Counted from the stretch's first letter, positions 35,945 through 46,369 are shown. The stretch is 64,000 nt of DNA from Streptomyces sp. GQFP (GCF_021545335.1 NZ_CP089312.1:3100001-3164000); one strand, 5' to 3'. Translations and numbers: made by a program. The notes: generated from the sequence alone by a model not told the origin.

Positions 35945-36105
35945 GGCAGGTTCTCCCGGTTGGCTCCGCCGCCCGACGCGACCTCACGCGGGCAGCTCGG
36001 CGGCGCGCACCACCATACTGGCCACTCCTGGCGCGTATCCCACGACCGCCGGGGAAACCATCACGGGACCCCCACGCGGTAGCGGCGGCGAAGTGCTGCA
36101 TCTTT

Positions 36106-36123
36106 CCGGGGGATAACCCCCGG
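36106..36123 (-). terminator. Short hairpin downstream of the DUF6113 gene
   Basis: Seven-base-pair stem ccggggg / cccccgg with loop ataa, in the 264-base spacer before the PG_binding_4 gene. A weak terminator candidate; nothing else was found in that spacer. Confidence 0.4.
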
Positions 36124-36208
36124 ACCCCCAGCAGAAAAGCAGGTCGGCTTGGTCGACCGGTGCGGACACCGCGCGGCAAACCTGCGTGGAGGGCATCTGT
36201 AAGGCCTG

Positions 36209-36676
36209 TCACTTGCCAAGTCGGACGGCGGAGCCGTCCGGTTGCCGCCCCTGACCGAGGGTGGCGCACATCACAGCGACAGCCATCCCTCCGAGGAGGA
36301 AGAGGTACGAGCCGACTCCCGCGGCGAACAGGAAGTCCCCCTCCGGACGGCTCGCGGTGAGCAGGATGACGGAGACCATCCACCCGGCCGCCGGCGCGAC
36401 CGCCCCGGCGCGACTCCCGACGGCACGCGCCCCACCGAGAAACAGCCCGGCCGCTCCACCGAGGGCGAGCAGTAGCCCACCCGGGAACCAGGCGGCCTGC
36501 ACAAGCCCGCCCGCGGCCCCTACCACGGCCCCAAGGACGAAGAGCCCCAGATAGGCCACCGAACGCCCGAGAGAGGGCCCGACAAGCGGCTGAGCCAACA
36601 GACTCCCACCGCCCGCCGCCCCGGTTACCGCCTTCCCGCGCGCTCCGCCCGCGGGTGCCTTCCCGTTCGCACTCAT
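36209..36676 (-). CDS. DUF6113 family membrane protein
   Basis: 155 residues with four predicted membrane helices ([73 protein letters not shown]) and a conserved [10 protein letters not shown] loop, recognised as DUF6113. Its start overlaps the mshB stop by four bases, so it is translationally coupled to mycothiol synthesis. The function is unknown. A membrane partner for thiol handling is speculation. Confidence 0.85.
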   Translation of the reverse strand: MSANGKAPAGGARGKAVTGAAGGGSLLAQPLVGPSLGRSVAYLGLFVLGAVVGAAGGLVQAAWFPGGLLLALGGAAGLFLGGARAVGSRAGAVAPAAGWMVSVILLTASRPEGDFLFAAGVGSYLFLLGGMAVAVMCATLGQGRQPDGSAVRLGK

Positions 36677-37563
36677 CGCGCACCACCCTCCGCAGTCACT
36701 GCGATCCCGTCGAACAGATCGGTCTCACGTACAGAAGTACGCTCACCACCCCCACCGCGCTCACCTCGCACCAACTCGTAGTACTCATCGGTGAAGAGCG
36801 GCTGGGCCTGCTGGTTGGAGAGGGCGAACCAGGGCTCGGCCACCTCGATCTGGGTGGCATGGGCACGCATGGCGGCGGCCTTGGCGGAGCCGTAGGCGGT
36901 GCCGTCGACAAAAGTGGTGATCCGGTCGTCCTCCACAACCCCCGGTACGTCGTCGACGACACCGGCCTTGGGGAACGACAACCCGGGCAGCGCCTCCCGC
37001 AACCGCGCGAACCCCTCCTCGGCGACCGGCCGGGGCACACGGTTCCAGTAGACCTTGGGGACGCTCCAGCCCGCCTCGTCGGCCAGTTCCACGGCACGCG
37101 TGGCGACGCGGTGGGCCTGGATGTGATCGGGGTGCCCGTACCCCCCGTCCGGGTCGTACGTCACCACAACCTGGGGCCGGACTTCGAGGATCACCTCGAC
37201 GAGGTACCCGGCGGCCTCGTCGAGATCCGCCTGCCAGAAACAACCAGGATCGTCGTTGTCGGCAAGCCCCATCATCCCGGAGTCCCCGAACCGCCCGACT
37301 CCGCCGAGCAACCGGTGATCGTCGACACCGAGGGCACGCATGGCAGCGCCCAGCTCCCCGAGCCGGTACTCCCCCAGCGCGGCACCGTCGAGATGGGCAA
37401 GCTCGGGCGGAATGACCTCGCCACGCTCACCGAGGGTGCAGGTGACCAGCGTCACCAGGGCGCCCTCGGCCGCATACCTGGCCATGGTCGCGCCGTTGTT
37501 GATCGACTCGTCATCCGGATGCGCATGCACCAGAAGCAGACGCCGGTCGGGCAGTTCCGTCAT
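36673..37563 (-). CDS. mshB: GlcNAc-Ins deacetylase of mycothiol synthesis
   Basis: 296 residues. The zinc site motif AHPDDE is near residue 14, followed by [16 protein letters not shown]; a second zinc His is in [13 protein letters not shown]. This is the LmbE/PIG-L fold and the MshB subgroup, which removes the acetyl group from GlcNAc-inositol, the second step of mycothiol. Length and motif spacing match. The presence of mshB marks the host as an actinomycete. It is first in a likely operon with DUF6113. Specificity for MshB over its Mca paralogue rests on context and length. Confidence 0.93.
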   Translation of the reverse strand: MTELPDRRLLLVHAHPDDESINNGATMARYAAEGALVTLVTCTLGERGEVIPPELAHLDGAALGEYRLGELGAAMRALGVDDHRLLGGVGRFGDSGMMGLADNDDPGCFWQADLDEAAGYLVEVILEVRPQVVVTYDPDGGYGHPDHIQAHRVATRAVELADEAGWSVPKVYWNRVPRPVAEEGFARLREALPGLSFPKAGVVDDVPGVVEDDRITTFVDGTAYGSAKAAAMRAHATQIEVAEPWFALSNQQAQPLFTDEYYELVRGERGGGGERTSVRETDLFDGIAVTAEGGAR

Positions 37564-37607
37564 GGGCCCACCCTACGAGGCCCGGGGGACTGACCTGCGG
37601 CGCCCTC

Positions 37608-37766
37608 CTAGGAGTCCCCGTCCCGGTAGCGCGGCAGGCCGGTCGTCGGGATCGTGACGAACTCCTCGGCCGGCGTCTCACCGGACACGTCCGCCGGGCT
37701 CGGGCTCCGGTCGCGCACCTTCCGGAGCCCTCCGGAACCCGCCAGCGGCCCACCTACCGGTGCCAC
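37608..37766 (-). CDS. Possible small protein (52 residues)
   Basis: A GTG at 37766 opens a 52-residue frame with strong GC3 bias, ending EEFVTIPTTGLPRYRDGDS. It is Pro/Ser/Gly rich at the start, then acidic, without membrane helix. No ribosome-binding site is convincing, and it starts 14 bases after the stop of the small membrane protein, so coupling is possible. It could also be a chance frame, or the C-terminal remnant of a longer gene. I do not recognise it. Confidence 0.35.
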   Translation of the reverse strand: MAPVGGPLAGSGGLRKVRDRSPSPADVSGETPAEEFVTIPTTGLPRYRDGDS

Positions 37767-37780
37767 TCAGCAGACGCAGA

Positions 37781-37975
37781 TCAGAACTTGAGGTCGCCGA
37801 TCATGCCCGCGATGCTTGTCGTCAGGTCGCTGATCGTCGGGGCGAAGGTCGACGAGGCCATGTAGAACCCCAGGAGCATGCACACGACCGCATGGCCTCC
37901 CTTGAGTCCTGACTTCTTGATCAGCAAGAAGACGATGATCGCCAGCAGCACGACCGCCGAAATCGAGAGTGCCAC
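37781..37975 (-). CDS. Small membrane protein
   Basis: 64 residues from a GTG at 37975 with GGAGGTG eight bases upstream. A first membrane helix (ALSISAVVLLAIIVFLLI) is followed by a short basic KKSGLKGGH loop, a second helix (AVVCMLLGFYMASSTFA), and an amphipathic end (TISDLTTSIAGMIGDLKF). The two-helix hairpin with a cytosolic lysine loop is common in streptomycetes, without proven function. It is divergent from the S9 peptidase gene. Confidence 0.75.
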   Translation of the reverse strand: MALSISAVVLLAIIVFLLIKKSGLKGGHAVVCMLLGFYMASSTFAPTISDLTTSIAGMIGDLKF

Positions 37976-38151
37976 GGCGGCTCACCTCCAAGGGGCCCAG
38001 GGACGCGGGGGGTCGGACTATGGGGGCAGTAAATCCATACAGTGGCCAGCAGGTTCATACCCACTTGCCGCCAGTGATCATAACTATTCGTCCGCGCGCA
38101 TCGGTCGGCGCACGGCCGCACAAGGGGGCGCATGGCCAATATGGTCGGGGC

Positions 38152-40272
38152 ATGACGACCGAGCCTGTCTCCTTCCCCCGCCGGCACGCCCGCACCCAGC
38201 GATTCACCCTCGGCGCACCCCGCGCGTTCACCGTGGCGCCCGACGGTTCACGGGTCGCCTACCTGCGGTCATCCTCCGGTACGGACCGGGCCAACAAGCT
38301 GTGGGTGCTCGACCTCCCCGACGGTGGGGAGCGCCTCGCCGCCGACCCGCTCGCGCTTCTCGGCGGGGCCGACGAGGAGCTGTCCGCCGAGGAGCGGGCG
38401 CGCCGGGAGCGGAGCCGTGAGGGGGGTGCGGGGATCGTCGGTTACGCCACCGACTCCGCCGTCGAACTGGCCGCCTTCGCTCTGTCCGGGCGGCTTTTCG
38501 TGGCCGAGCTGCAAGCCGGGACCGTGCGGGAGATCCCCGTTCCGGGGTCCGTCATCGATCCCCGGCCCTCCCCCGACGGACGGCTCGTCGCCTACGTCGT
38601 GGGCGGTGCTCTGCACCTCGCCGACCTCGCCGGTGAGCAGACTCTCGCGCTCGCCGAGCCCGAGTCGGAGACCGTGACCTACGGGCTCGCCGAGTTCATC
38701 GCGGCCGAGGAAATGGCCCGTTCGCGCGGGTTCTGGTGGTCCCCCGAGTCGGACCGGTTGCTCGTCGCGCGGGCCGACGACTCGCCCGTCAGCCGCTGGT
38801 GGATCTCCGATCCTGCGCATCCGGAACGCGAGCCGCAGCGGGTCGCGTATCCGGCGGCGGGCACTCCGAACGCCGAGGTGCGGCTCTTCGTAATCAGCCT
38901 TGAGGGCGTGCGCACGGAGGTTGTCTGGGATCGCGAGAAGTATCCGTATCTGGCGCGTGTGCACTGGTCAGCGGCCGGTGCGCCGCTGATTCTCGTGCAG
39001 TCGCGGGACCAGCGCGGGCAGCTCTTCCTGGCGGTGGACCCGGACACGGGGGCGACCCGGATGGTGCACGCGGAGGAAGATCCACATTGGCTTGATCTTT
39101 TCCCTGGCGTGCCGTGCTGGAGCCCCTCCGGACAGCTCGTGCGCATCGCCGACGAGGGTGGCGCGCGCGTGCTCGCCGTCGGGGAACGGCCGCTCACCGG
39201 GGCGCAGTTGCACGTACGGGCGGTGCTGGACGTCTCCGCCGATGACGTGCTCGTGTCGGCGTCGGCCGGGGAGGAGGCCGCCGGTACCGAGATCGGCGAG
39301 GTGCACGTCTATCGAGTGAACGAACTCGGGCTGGAGCGCGTCTCGCAAGAGCCCGGCGTGCACTCGGCGGTTCGCGCCGGGGGCGTGACCGTACTCGTCT
39401 CGGCGGTGCCGGACCGGCCGGGGGCCCAGGTGCAGGTGCTGCGCGACGGGAAGCGTGCCGCGACTGTCACCTCGTACGCCGAAGATCCCGGTTTGTCCCC
39501 GCGCATCACTCTGACCCAGGGGGGCGCACGCCGAATTCCATGCGCCCTGCTTATGCCGAACGACTACGACGGGGTCACTCCCCTCCCCGTCCTCATGGAC
39601 CCCTACGGCGGTCCGCACGGCCCCCGAGTGGTCGCCGCGCACAACGCCCACCTCACCTCGCAGTGGTTCGCCGACCAGGGTTTCGCGGTGGTCGTGGCCG
39701 ACGGGCGAGGGACTCCGGGGCGCTCGCCGGCCTGGGAGAAGGCGGTCCACGGGGACTTCACCGTCTCCCTGGACGACCAGGTCGAGGCCCTGCACGACCT
39801 CGCCGAGCGCCACCCCCTGGATCTCTCCCGGGTGGCCATCCGGGGCTGGTCGTACGGCGGTTGGCTCGCGGGTCTTGCCGTGCTGCGCCGGCCCGACGTC
39901 TTCCACGCGGGCATCGCGGGCGCCCCGGTGACGGACTGGCGGCTGTACGACACGCACTACACGGAGCGGTATCTCGGCGACCCGGGCGCGGCCCCCGAGG
40001 CGTACGCCAACAGCTCCCTCGTGACGGACCAGGGGCTGTCCGCTCCCGCCGAGCCGCACCGCCCCCTGATGGTCGTGCACGGCACCGCCGACGACAACGT
40101 CGTATTCGCCCACGCCCTGCGACTGTCCTCGGCCCTGCTGGCCGCAGGCCGCCCGCACGAGGTGCTTCCCCTGTCGGGCGTCACGCACATGACCCCGCAG
40201 GAACAGGTCGCGGAGAACCTGCTGCTGCTTCAGGTGGACTTCCTGAAGCGGGCGTTGAGGCTGACCCACTAG
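38152..40272 (+). CDS. S9 family prolyl oligopeptidase / DPP IV-like peptidase
   Basis: 706 residues from the ATG at 38152. The N-terminal half is a DPP IV-type beta-propeller (PRAFTVAPDGSRVAYL, TYGLAEFIAAEEMARSRGFWWSPE, the last containing the double-Glu substrate site). The C-terminal alpha/beta-hydrolase domain has a complete triad: S567 in GWSYGG, D647 in HGTADDN, H679 in GVTHMT. There is no signal peptide, so it is cytoplasmic. It cleaves N-terminal dipeptides or short peptides. Its position beside an oligopeptide importer operon suggests degradation of imported peptides. Confidence 0.93.
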   Translation: MTTEPVSFPRRHARTQRFTLGAPRAFTVAPDGSRVAYLRSSSGTDRANKLWVLDLPDGGERLAADPLALLGGADEELSAEERARRERSREGGAGIVGYATDSAVELAAFALSGRLFVAELQAGTVREIPVPGSVIDPRPSPDGRLVAYVVGGALHLADLAGEQTLALAEPESETVTYGLAEFIAAEEMARSRGFWWSPESDRLLVARADDSPVSRWWISDPAHPEREPQRVAYPAAGTPNAEVRLFVISLEGVRTEVVWDREKYPYLARVHWSAAGAPLILVQSRDQRGQLFLAVDPDTGATRMVHAEEDPHWLDLFPGVPCWSPSGQLVRIADEGGARVLAVGERPLTGAQLHVRAVLDVSADDVLVSASAGEEAAGTEIGEVHVYRVNELGLERVSQEPGVHSAVRAGGVTVLVSAVPDRPGAQVQVLRDGKRAATVTSYAEDPGLSPRITLTQGGARRIPCALLMPNDYDGVTPLPVLMDPYGGPHGPRVVAAHNAHLTSQWFADQGFAVVVADGRGTPGRSPAWEKAVHGDFTVSLDDQVEALHDLAERHPLDLSRVAIRGWSYGGWLAGLAVLRRPDVFHAGIAGAPVTDWRLYDTHYTERYLGDPGAAPEAYANSSLVTDQGLSAPAEPHRPLMVVHGTADDNVVFAHALRLSSALLAAGRPHEVLPLSGVTHMTPQEQVAENLLLLQVDFLKRALRLTH

Positions 40273-40288
40273 GCAGGCCGGGCACGGC

Positions 40289-40324
40289 AACGGGCTGGGG
40301 CTACATGGCGAGCCCCAGCCCGTT
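40289..40324. terminator. Hairpin terminator after the S9 peptidase
   Basis: Fourteen-base-pair stem aacgggctggggct / agccccagcccgtt with an eight-base loop, just after the stop at 40272 and followed by tt. It also lies in the 159-base convergent spacer with the importer operon. Confidence 0.85.
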
Positions 40325-40431
40325 TACGGCACCCGCACGGCCGTACGTTCCTCAGAGTGGCTTGTCCATATATCGAGATCGGGTCGGCCAAGTTGCCTGC
40401 GTGTTAACGCGTTTCGTGCGTACTTATGCTG

Positions 40432-41523
40432 CTATTTCAACCCGTCCGCATGATCGTCCACAGCATCCGTCGGCGGCTCCTCGACCGGCACCACCTGCTT
40501 CTCCTCCGCGAAATGACACGCCGAGTCATGCGCCGCCGGCCCCGTCGTCAGCCGGAACTCCGCAGGCACCGCCAGCAGCGGCACCTCCAGGGCGCACCGT
40601 TCCTGGGCCTTCCAGCAGCGGGTGCGGAAGCGGCAGCCGGAGGGGATGTTCGTCGGGGAGGGCACGTCACCGGTGAGGATGATCCGCTCCCGGTGCTCGC
40701 GGGCCTCGGGGTCGGGGACGGGCACCGCGGAGAGGAGTGCCTGCGTGTAGGGGTGCGTCGGGTGGTCGTAGATCTCGGCGTCCCGGCCGATCTCCACGAT
40801 CCGCCCGAGATACATGACCCCCACCCGGTCGGAGATGTGCCGCACGATCGACAGATCGTGCGCGATGAAGATGTACGCGAGCCCGAACTCGCTCTGGAGG
40901 CGGTCCATCAGGTTGATCACCTGCGCCTGCACCGACACGTCGAGCGCCGACACCGGTTCGTCCGCGACGATGATCTCGGGGCGCAGCGCCAACCCCCGTG
41001 CGATACCGATGCGTTGGCGCTGGCCGCCGGAGAACTGGTGCGGATAGCGGTTGATGTACTCGGGGTTGAGACCGACCACGTCCAGCAGGTCCTGGACCTT
41101 CTGCCGACGGTCCCCCTTGGGCGCCACCTCGGGGTGGATCTCGTACGGCTCCCCGATGATGTCGCCGACCGTCATCCGGGGGTTGAGGGAGGTGTACGGG
41201 TCCTGGAAGACCATCTGGATGTTCCGGCGTACGGCCTTCAGGGCGCGGCCCGACATCCTGGTGATGTCCTCGCCCTTGTACTTGATCGTCCCGGCCGTCG
41301 GCTTCTCCAGGTTGACCAGCATCTTGGCGACCGTCGACTTGCCGCAGCCCGACTCCCCCACGATGCCCAGGGTTTCGCCCGCGCCGAGCGCGAAGTCGAC
41401 GCCGTCGACCGCCCGGACCGCGCCGACCTGCTTCTTGAAGAGGATGCCCTGGGTGAGCGGGTAGTGCTTGACCAGCCCGCTCACTTCGAGGATCGGCTCG
41501 GCAGTCTTAGTGGTTGTGGGCAT
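40432..41523 (-). CDS. Oligopeptide ABC transporter ATP-binding protein (DppF/OppF type)
   Basis: 363 residues. Walker [10 protein letters not shown], signature [15 protein letters not shown], Walker [16 protein letters not shown]-loop FIAHDLSI, and the C-terminal oligopeptide-type Cys motif ([13 protein letters not shown]) that in this family can bind an Fe-S cluster. It is the last gene of a five-gene operon (SBP, two permeases, two ATPases), and its start overlaps the preceding ATPase by 17 bases. It powers peptide import. Confidence 0.95.
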   Translation of the reverse strand: MPTTTKTAEPILEVSGLVKHYPLTQGILFKKQVGAVRAVDGVDFALGAGETLGIVGESGCGKSTVAKMLVNLEKPTAGTIKYKGEDITRMSGRALKAVRRNIQMVFQDPYTSLNPRMTVGDIIGEPYEIHPEVAPKGDRRQKVQDLLDVVGLNPEYINRYPHQFSGGQRQRIGIARGLALRPEIIVADEPVSALDVSVQAQVINLMDRLQSEFGLAYIFIAHDLSIVRHISDRVGVMYLGRIVEIGRDAEIYDHPTHPYTQALLSAVPVPDPEAREHRERIILTGDVPSPTNIPSGCRFRTRCWKAQERCALEVPLLAVPAEFRLTTGPAAHDSACHFAEEKQVVPVEEPPTDAVDDHADGLK

Positions 41524-42502
41524 CGAGCGTCTCCCTCCAGAAGAAGCAGGCGCTTCTGCGGTCCTCGTCGACCTCCGCCAACGGCGGTACCTCCGTACGG
41601 CAGATGTCCTGGGCCATCGGGCAGCGCGGGTTGAAGGCGCAGCCCGGCGGGATGTTCATCAGGTTCGGCGGGAGGCCCTTGATGGCGTACAGCTCGCGGC
41701 CCTTCTGGTCGAGGCGCGGGATCGACTCCAACAGGCCCTTGGTGTACGGGTGGGCGGGCGCCTTGTAGATGTCGTGGACCGGCGCCGACTCGACGATCCG
41801 GCCCGCGTACATGACGGCGATCTTGTCGGCGACGTCCGCGACAACCCCGAGGTCGTGGGTGATGAGGATCAGGCCCATGTTCAGCTCGCGCTGCAACTCG
41901 GCCAGCAGATCCATGACTTGGGCCTGGACAGTCACGTCGAGGGCCGTCGTCGGTTCGTCGGCGATGATCAGGGCCGGTTCCAGGGCCAGCGCCATGGCGA
42001 TCATGATGCGCTGGCGCATGCCTCCGGAGAACTGGTGCGGATAGTCCCGTACGCGCTGGGCGGCGGCAGGGATGCGGACCCGGTCCATCAGCTCAACCGC
42101 CTTGGTGCGGGCGTCCTTTCGGGACATTCCTCGGTGGACCGTGAACATCTCGCCGAGCTGGTCGCCCACGCTGAGCACGGGGTTGAGGGACGACAGCGCG
42201 TCCTGGAAGATCATCGCCATCTGGGCGCCCCGGACCTTGCGGCGCTCCTCCTCCTTGAAGGTGAGCAAGTCCTGGCCCTGGAACAGGACTTCGCCGCCGG
42301 TGATCCTTCCGGGCGGGATGTCGAGGATGCCCATGACCGCCTGGGCCGTGACCGACTTGCCTGAGCCGGACTCGCCGAGCACGGCCAGCGTCTCGCCCGC
42401 GTCCACGCTGTAGGTGACGCCGTTGACGGCCTTGGCGACCCCGTCCCGGGTTCTGAACTCCACGTGCAGGTCGCGTACTTCGAGGAGCATGGCGCCGGTC
42501 AC
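41507..42502 (-). CDS. Oligopeptide ABC transporter ATP-binding protein (DppD/OppD type)
   Basis: 331 residues from a GTG at 42502, which overlaps the permease stop (GTGA); an ATG four codons later is an alternative. Walker A GESGSGKS, signature [15 protein letters not shown], Walker [16 protein letters not shown]-loop LITHDLGV. The C-terminal oligo_HPY-type tail carries the [12 protein letters not shown] cysteines. It pairs with the DppF-type protein as the second half of a heterodimeric motor. Confidence 0.95.
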   Translation of the reverse strand: MTGAMLLEVRDLHVEFRTRDGVAKAVNGVTYSVDAGETLAVLGESGSGKSVTAQAVMGILDIPPGRITGGEVLFQGQDLLTFKEEERRKVRGAQMAMIFQDALSSLNPVLSVGDQLGEMFTVHRGMSRKDARTKAVELMDRVRIPAAAQRVRDYPHQFSGGMRQRIMIAMALALEPALIIADEPTTALDVTVQAQVMDLLAELQRELNMGLILITHDLGVVADVADKIAVMYAGRIVESAPVHDIYKAPAHPYTKGLLESIPRLDQKGRELYAIKGLPPNLMNIPPGCAFNPRCPMAQDICRTEVPPLAEVDEDRRSACFFWRETLDAHNH

Positions 42503-43488
42503 CTCAGCTTCGGATCGAGGGCGTCGCGCACCGCGTCGCCGAGCATGATGAACGCGAGGACGGTGACCGCGAGCGCTCCGGAGGGCCAGAGGAGGGCGTG
42601 CGGGGCGTTGCGGATGAACGGGGAGGCCGCGCTGATGTCGATGCCCCAGGAGACCGTCGGGGGCTTCAGGCCCACGCCCAGGTACGACAGGGTCGCCTCC
42701 AGGGCGATGTACGTACCGAGCGCGATGGTCGCCACGACGATCACCGGGGCCACCGCGTTGGGCGTGATGTGCCGTAGCAGCATGCGGGAGTTGGAGGCGC
42801 CGAGGGCGCGGGCGGCCTGGACGTAGTCGTTCTGTTTGGCGGTGATGACCGAGCCGCGGGCGATACGGGAGATCTGCGGCCAGCCGAGCAGCACCATGAA
42901 CCCGATGACCGGCCAGACCGTCGAGCTGGTCACCACGGAGAGCAGGACGAGGCCGCCGAGGACGACGGGGATCGCGAAGAACACGTCCGTGATCCGGGAG
43001 AGCACCGAGTCCCAGATCCCGCCGAAGAAACCGGCGAGCCCGCCGAGGACGGACCCGAGGATGGCGACCCCGAGCGTGGCGCAGACGCCGACCGTGACGG
43101 ACGTACGGGCGCCGTAGACCGTGCGCGTGTAGACGTCGCAGCCCTGGCCGTCGTATCCGAAGGGATGGCCGGGGCTGGAACCCTTCTGGGCGTTGGCGAG
43201 GTCGCACTTGAGGGGGTTGCCGGAGGCGATCGCCGAGGGCCAGATGGAGATGACGACCAGGAAGAGGATGACCAGCCCGGCGATGATGAAGACGGGGTTG
43301 CGGCGCAGGTCGTGCCAGGCGTCCGACCAGAGGGAACGGGGTTTGTCGGCCGGGCCGCCGTTGTTCTCCGGGCGCTTCTCCAGCGTCTCCGCCTCGCTCA
43401 TCGCGAGGTCCATGGCTCCGCCCATGCCGGTCGCCGCCATGGCACCCTCGGATGCGCCGGTCGCGCCCGTGGACTGGGGTTCAGGCAT
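42499..43488 (-). CDS. Oligopeptide ABC transporter permease (DppC/OppC type)
   Basis: 329 residues. A cytoplasmic N-terminus of about 50 residues, a first helix (VFIIAGLVILFLVVISIWP), a periplasmic insert with a CDLANAQKG-like segment, and the EAA-type coupling loop (RGSVITAKQNDYVQAARALGASN) before the last helices. It forms the membrane channel together with the DppB-type protein and overlaps it by eight bases. Confidence 0.93.
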   Translation of the reverse strand: MPEPQSTGATGASEGAMAATGMGGAMDLAMSEAETLEKRPENNGGPADKPRSLWSDAWHDLRRNPVFIIAGLVILFLVVISIWPSAIASGNPLKCDLANAQKGSSPGHPFGYDGQGCDVYTRTVYGARTSVTVGVCATLGVAILGSVLGGLAGFFGGIWDSVLSRITDVFFAIPVVLGGLVLLSVVTSSTVWPVIGFMVLLGWPQISRIARGSVITAKQNDYVQAARALGASNSRMLLRHITPNAVAPVIVVATIALGTYIALEATLSYLGVGLKPPTVSWGIDISAASPFIRNAPHALLWPSGALAVTVLAFIMLGDAVRDALDPKLR

Positions 43489-44404
43489 AGCGGATCCTCG
43501 GGTCGAGTACGGCGTACAGGAGGTCGACGAGCAGGTTGGCGACCAGGAAGACGAGGACGAGGACGGTCACGAAGCCGACGACCGTCTGGGTGTTCTGGCG
43601 GAGAATGCCCTGGTAGAGCTGGTAGCCGACGCCGTGGATGTTGAAGATCCGCTCGGTGACGATCGCGCCGCCCATCAGCGCGCCGATGTCCGTGCCGATG
43701 AAGGTGACCACGGGGATGAGTGAGTTGCGGAGCAGGTGGCGGGTGATCACCCGGCGGCGCGGGAGTCCCTTGGCGACGGCTGTACGGACGTAGTCGGAGC
43801 GTCTGTTCTCCGCGATCGAGGTGCGGGTCAGACGGGTCACGTACGCCAGTGAGACCGAGGCCAGGACCAGGCCCGGGACGATCAGTTCGCTGAAGGTTGC
43901 GTCCGTCGACACCGACGGTTTGATCCAGGCCCACTCGACGCCCAGCAGCAGCTGGAGCAGCAGACCGGTGACGAAGGTCGGGACCGAGATGACGACCAGG
44001 GTGACCAGGAGGACGCTCGTGTCGACCGGCTTGCCCCGGCGCAGGCCGGTGATCACGCCCAGGGTGATGCCGATGACGATCTCGAAGAAGATCGCCACGA
44101 TCGTGAGCCGGATGGTAACGGGGAACGCCGTCGACATCAGCTCGGTGACCTCCTGGCCGTTGAAGGCGGTGCCGAAGTCGCCGGTGAAGACGTTGCCCAT
44201 GTAGGTCAGGTATTGCTGCCAGACGGGCTTGTCGAGGCCGAACTCCTTCCTGAGCTGGGCGGCCGTGGCCGGGTCGCACTGCCGGTCGCCGCAGAGGCCC
44301 GCGATGGGGTCGCCCATCACGTTCACCATCAGGAAGATCAGCAGGGTGGCGCCGATGAAGACCGGGATCATCTGCAGCAGACGCCGGATCACGTACCGTC
44401 CCAT
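43481..44404 (-). CDS. Oligopeptide ABC transporter permease (DppB/OppB type)
   Basis: 307 residues with six helices starting VIRRLLQMIPVFIGATLLIFL, a CGDRQCDPATAAQLR periplasmic segment and the coupling motif RNRR-like TSIAENRRSDYVRTAVAKGLPR near residue 210. It lies 54 bases after the substrate-binding gene. It pairs with the DppC-type permease to form the import channel. Confidence 0.93.
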   Translation of the reverse strand: MGRYVIRRLLQMIPVFIGATLLIFLMVNVMGDPIAGLCGDRQCDPATAAQLRKEFGLDKPVWQQYLTYMGNVFTGDFGTAFNGQEVTELMSTAFPVTIRLTIVAIFFEIVIGITLGVITGLRRGKPVDTSVLLVTLVVISVPTFVTGLLLQLLLGVEWAWIKPSVSTDATFSELIVPGLVLASVSLAYVTRLTRTSIAENRRSDYVRTAVAKGLPRRRVITRHLLRNSLIPVVTFIGTDIGALMGGAIVTERIFNIHGVGYQLYQGILRQNTQTVVGFVTVLVLVFLVANLLVDLLYAVLDPRIRYA

Positions 44405-44458
44405 GAGGGCTCCGGAGGTAGTGGGGGCGGACGCTCCTGGAAGCCCGCCCCCGACGGC

Positions 44459-46102
44459 TCAGCTGACCTTGATCTCGCTGTACACGGGCAGGCTGAACGG
44501 GTTCAGGGCCACGTCCGAGAGGCGTTCCGAGTAGCCGGCGCTGCCGTTCTGGTACCAGAGCGGGATGGCGCCCATGTCGTCCCGCAGGACCTCCTCGGCC
44601 TGCTGGAACAGCTCGACGGCCTTGGCCTGGTCGGTCTCGGCGTTGGCCTCGTTGACCAGCTTGTCGAACTCCTTGTTGGTCCACTTGCCGTCGTTGGAGG
44701 AGGCGTTGGTGTAGTAGAGCGGCTGGAGGAAGTTCTGGATCAGCGGGTAGTCCATCTGCCAGCCCGCGCGGAACGGGCCCGACATCTTGGACTGGGTGAT
44801 CTGGTTGCGGAAGTCGGCGAAGGTGCCGACCGGGTTGGCGACGCAGGCCTTGTCGTTGTCGAGCGCGTTGTTGACGCTGTTGCAGACCGCGTCGACCCAC
44901 TGCTTGTGCGAGCCGGTGTCCGCGTTGTACGAGATCTTGACCTGGCCGCCGGGGAAGCCGCCGCCCTCCTCGATGAGCTTCTTGGCCTCCTCGGGGTCGT
45001 ACTCGCAGGCGTCGCCGCACAGGCCTTCCTTGTAGCCGCCCTCCTCGCCGAGGACGGGTGAGGTCCAGTCGGTGGCGGGGGTGCGGGTCTTCTGGAAGAT
45101 CGTCTCGGTGATCTGCTCGCGGTTGATCGCCCGGGAGAGGCCGGTGCGGACCTTCTCCATGCCCGCCTTGTCCCAGTCCTTGTCGTAGAAAGGGAAGGCG
45201 AGGGTCTGGATGATGCCGGCGGGCGTGTTGATGTACCGGTCGCCGAGGTCGGCCTTGACGTTCGTGAGCTGGGAGGCGGGCACGTCGTCGACGAGGTCGA
45301 GGTTGCCGGCCATCAGGTCGGTGTAGGCGGTGTTGTTGTCGGTGTAGACCTTGAGGTCGACGCCGCCGTTCTGCGCCTTGTCGGTGCCCGAGTAGGCGTC
45401 CCACTTGCGCAGGGACATCTGGGAGCCCTTGGTGTACGAGTCGATCATGTACGGGCCGTTGCCGACGGGCTTGCTCAGCCAGGCCGCGTGGTCCGTGAAG
45501 AAGGACTGGGGCAGCGGCGAGAAGGCCGAGTAGCCGAGGGTGTCGGGGAACGTCGAGAACTTCTGGTTGAGCTTGACGGTGAAGGTGTTGGTGCCGGTCA
45601 CCCTGAGCCCGGAGAGGGTCTCGGCGGTCTGCTTGCTGCCGTCCTCGGGGTGGGCCTTGTCGTAGCCGTCGATGTAGCCGAAGAAGTAGGCGTTCTTCTG
45701 GTTGTTCTTGAGGCTGGCGCCGTAGTTCCAGGCGTCGACGAACGACTTCGCGGTGACGGCCTCGCCGTTGCTGAACTTCCAGCCGTCCTTGATGGTGATC
45801 GTGAAGTTCTGGGAGTCGGTCGTCTCGATGCTCTCGGCCATCATGTCGGTGGCCTGGCCCGTCTTGGCGTCGTACCGCTTCAGTCCGCGGAAGACCATGT
45901 CGAGGACCTTGCCGCCCTGCACCTCGTTGGTGTTGGCGGGCTCCAGCGGGTTCTGCGGGTCGCCCCAGGAGGAGCTGAGCACTCCGGAGCCGTCAGCGCT
46001 GCCACTGCCGCCGCCGTCGCTGTCGTCGCCCCCGCAGGCGGTCGCCGCGAGGGCCACCGCCACCGCACATGCGGCCCATCGGACGTGCGTGGCTCCACGC
46101 AT
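44459..46102 (-). CDS. Oligopeptide ABC transporter substrate-binding lipoprotein
   Basis: 547 residues. A lipoprotein signal with the lipobox around C23 (ALAATACGG) anchors it outside. The body is a family 5 extracellular solute-binding protein (DppA/OppA fold): AESIETTDSQNFTITIKDG, SNGEAVTAKSFVDAWNYG, and NREQITETIFQ. It delivers peptides to the downstream permeases and is the first gene of the minus-strand operon. The order SBP-permease-permease-ATPase-ATPase is standard. The peptide specificity is unknown. In S. coelicolor a similar operon lies next to bldK. Confidence 0.95.
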   Translation of the reverse strand: MRGATHVRWAACAVAVALAATACGGDDSDGGGSGSADGSGVLSSSWGDPQNPLEPANTNEVQGGKVLDMVFRGLKRYDAKTGQATDMMAESIETTDSQNFTITIKDGWKFSNGEAVTAKSFVDAWNYGASLKNNQKNAYFFGYIDGYDKAHPEDGSKQTAETLSGLRVTGTNTFTVKLNQKFSTFPDTLGYSAFSPLPQSFFTDHAAWLSKPVGNGPYMIDSYTKGSQMSLRKWDAYSGTDKAQNGGVDLKVYTDNNTAYTDLMAGNLDLVDDVPASQLTNVKADLGDRYINTPAGIIQTLAFPFYDKDWDKAGMEKVRTGLSRAINREQITETIFQKTRTPATDWTSPVLGEEGGYKEGLCGDACEYDPEEAKKLIEEGGGFPGGQVKISYNADTGSHKQWVDAVCNSVNNALDNDKACVANPVGTFADFRNQITQSKMSGPFRAGWQMDYPLIQNFLQPLYYTNASSNDGKWTNKEFDKLVNEANAETDQAKAVELFQQAEEVLRDDMGAIPLWYQNGSAGYSERLSDVALNPFSLPVYSEIKVS

Positions 46103-46369
46103 GGAGTGCCTCCTGTTTCAGTGCGCCATACCGTTTCGGTGCGCTGCACCGTTATCGGTCAATATCGGTGCACAGCACCCATAGCGCACGCCTGGGCGGC
46201 CCGTACGGGTCTCCCTCCCTCTCCGGTCCCTCTTTGATCCCTCTTTGGTCATGGCCGTCCAAAGCTGAACCAAGTGGCACCCCTCCCCCGGGTCAAAGGG
46301 CAAAAGTCCAGATCAAAGGCGTCAACAAAACATTGACGGCGACTGAACCGGCGCAGAAAAGTCCCCAAT
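46103..46369. promoter_or_regulatory. Divergent promoter region between two oligopeptide importer operons
   Basis: 267 bases. It has three related cggt-type motifs (accgtttcggtgcgc, accgttatcggtcaa, tatcggtgcac) at about 46128-46175, near the minus-strand start, and a direct repeat ctctttgatc/ctctttggtc near 46230-46250. A TTGACG hexamer lies at about 46333. No gene was seen; these may be operator sites shared by both operons. Confidence 0.4.

Noticed and set aside
33365..36082. 905-residue plus-strand open frame
   Set aside because: It lies antisense to the PG_binding_4 gene and has Arg/Gly/Val-rich composition typical of a GC-rich shadow frame with no domain.
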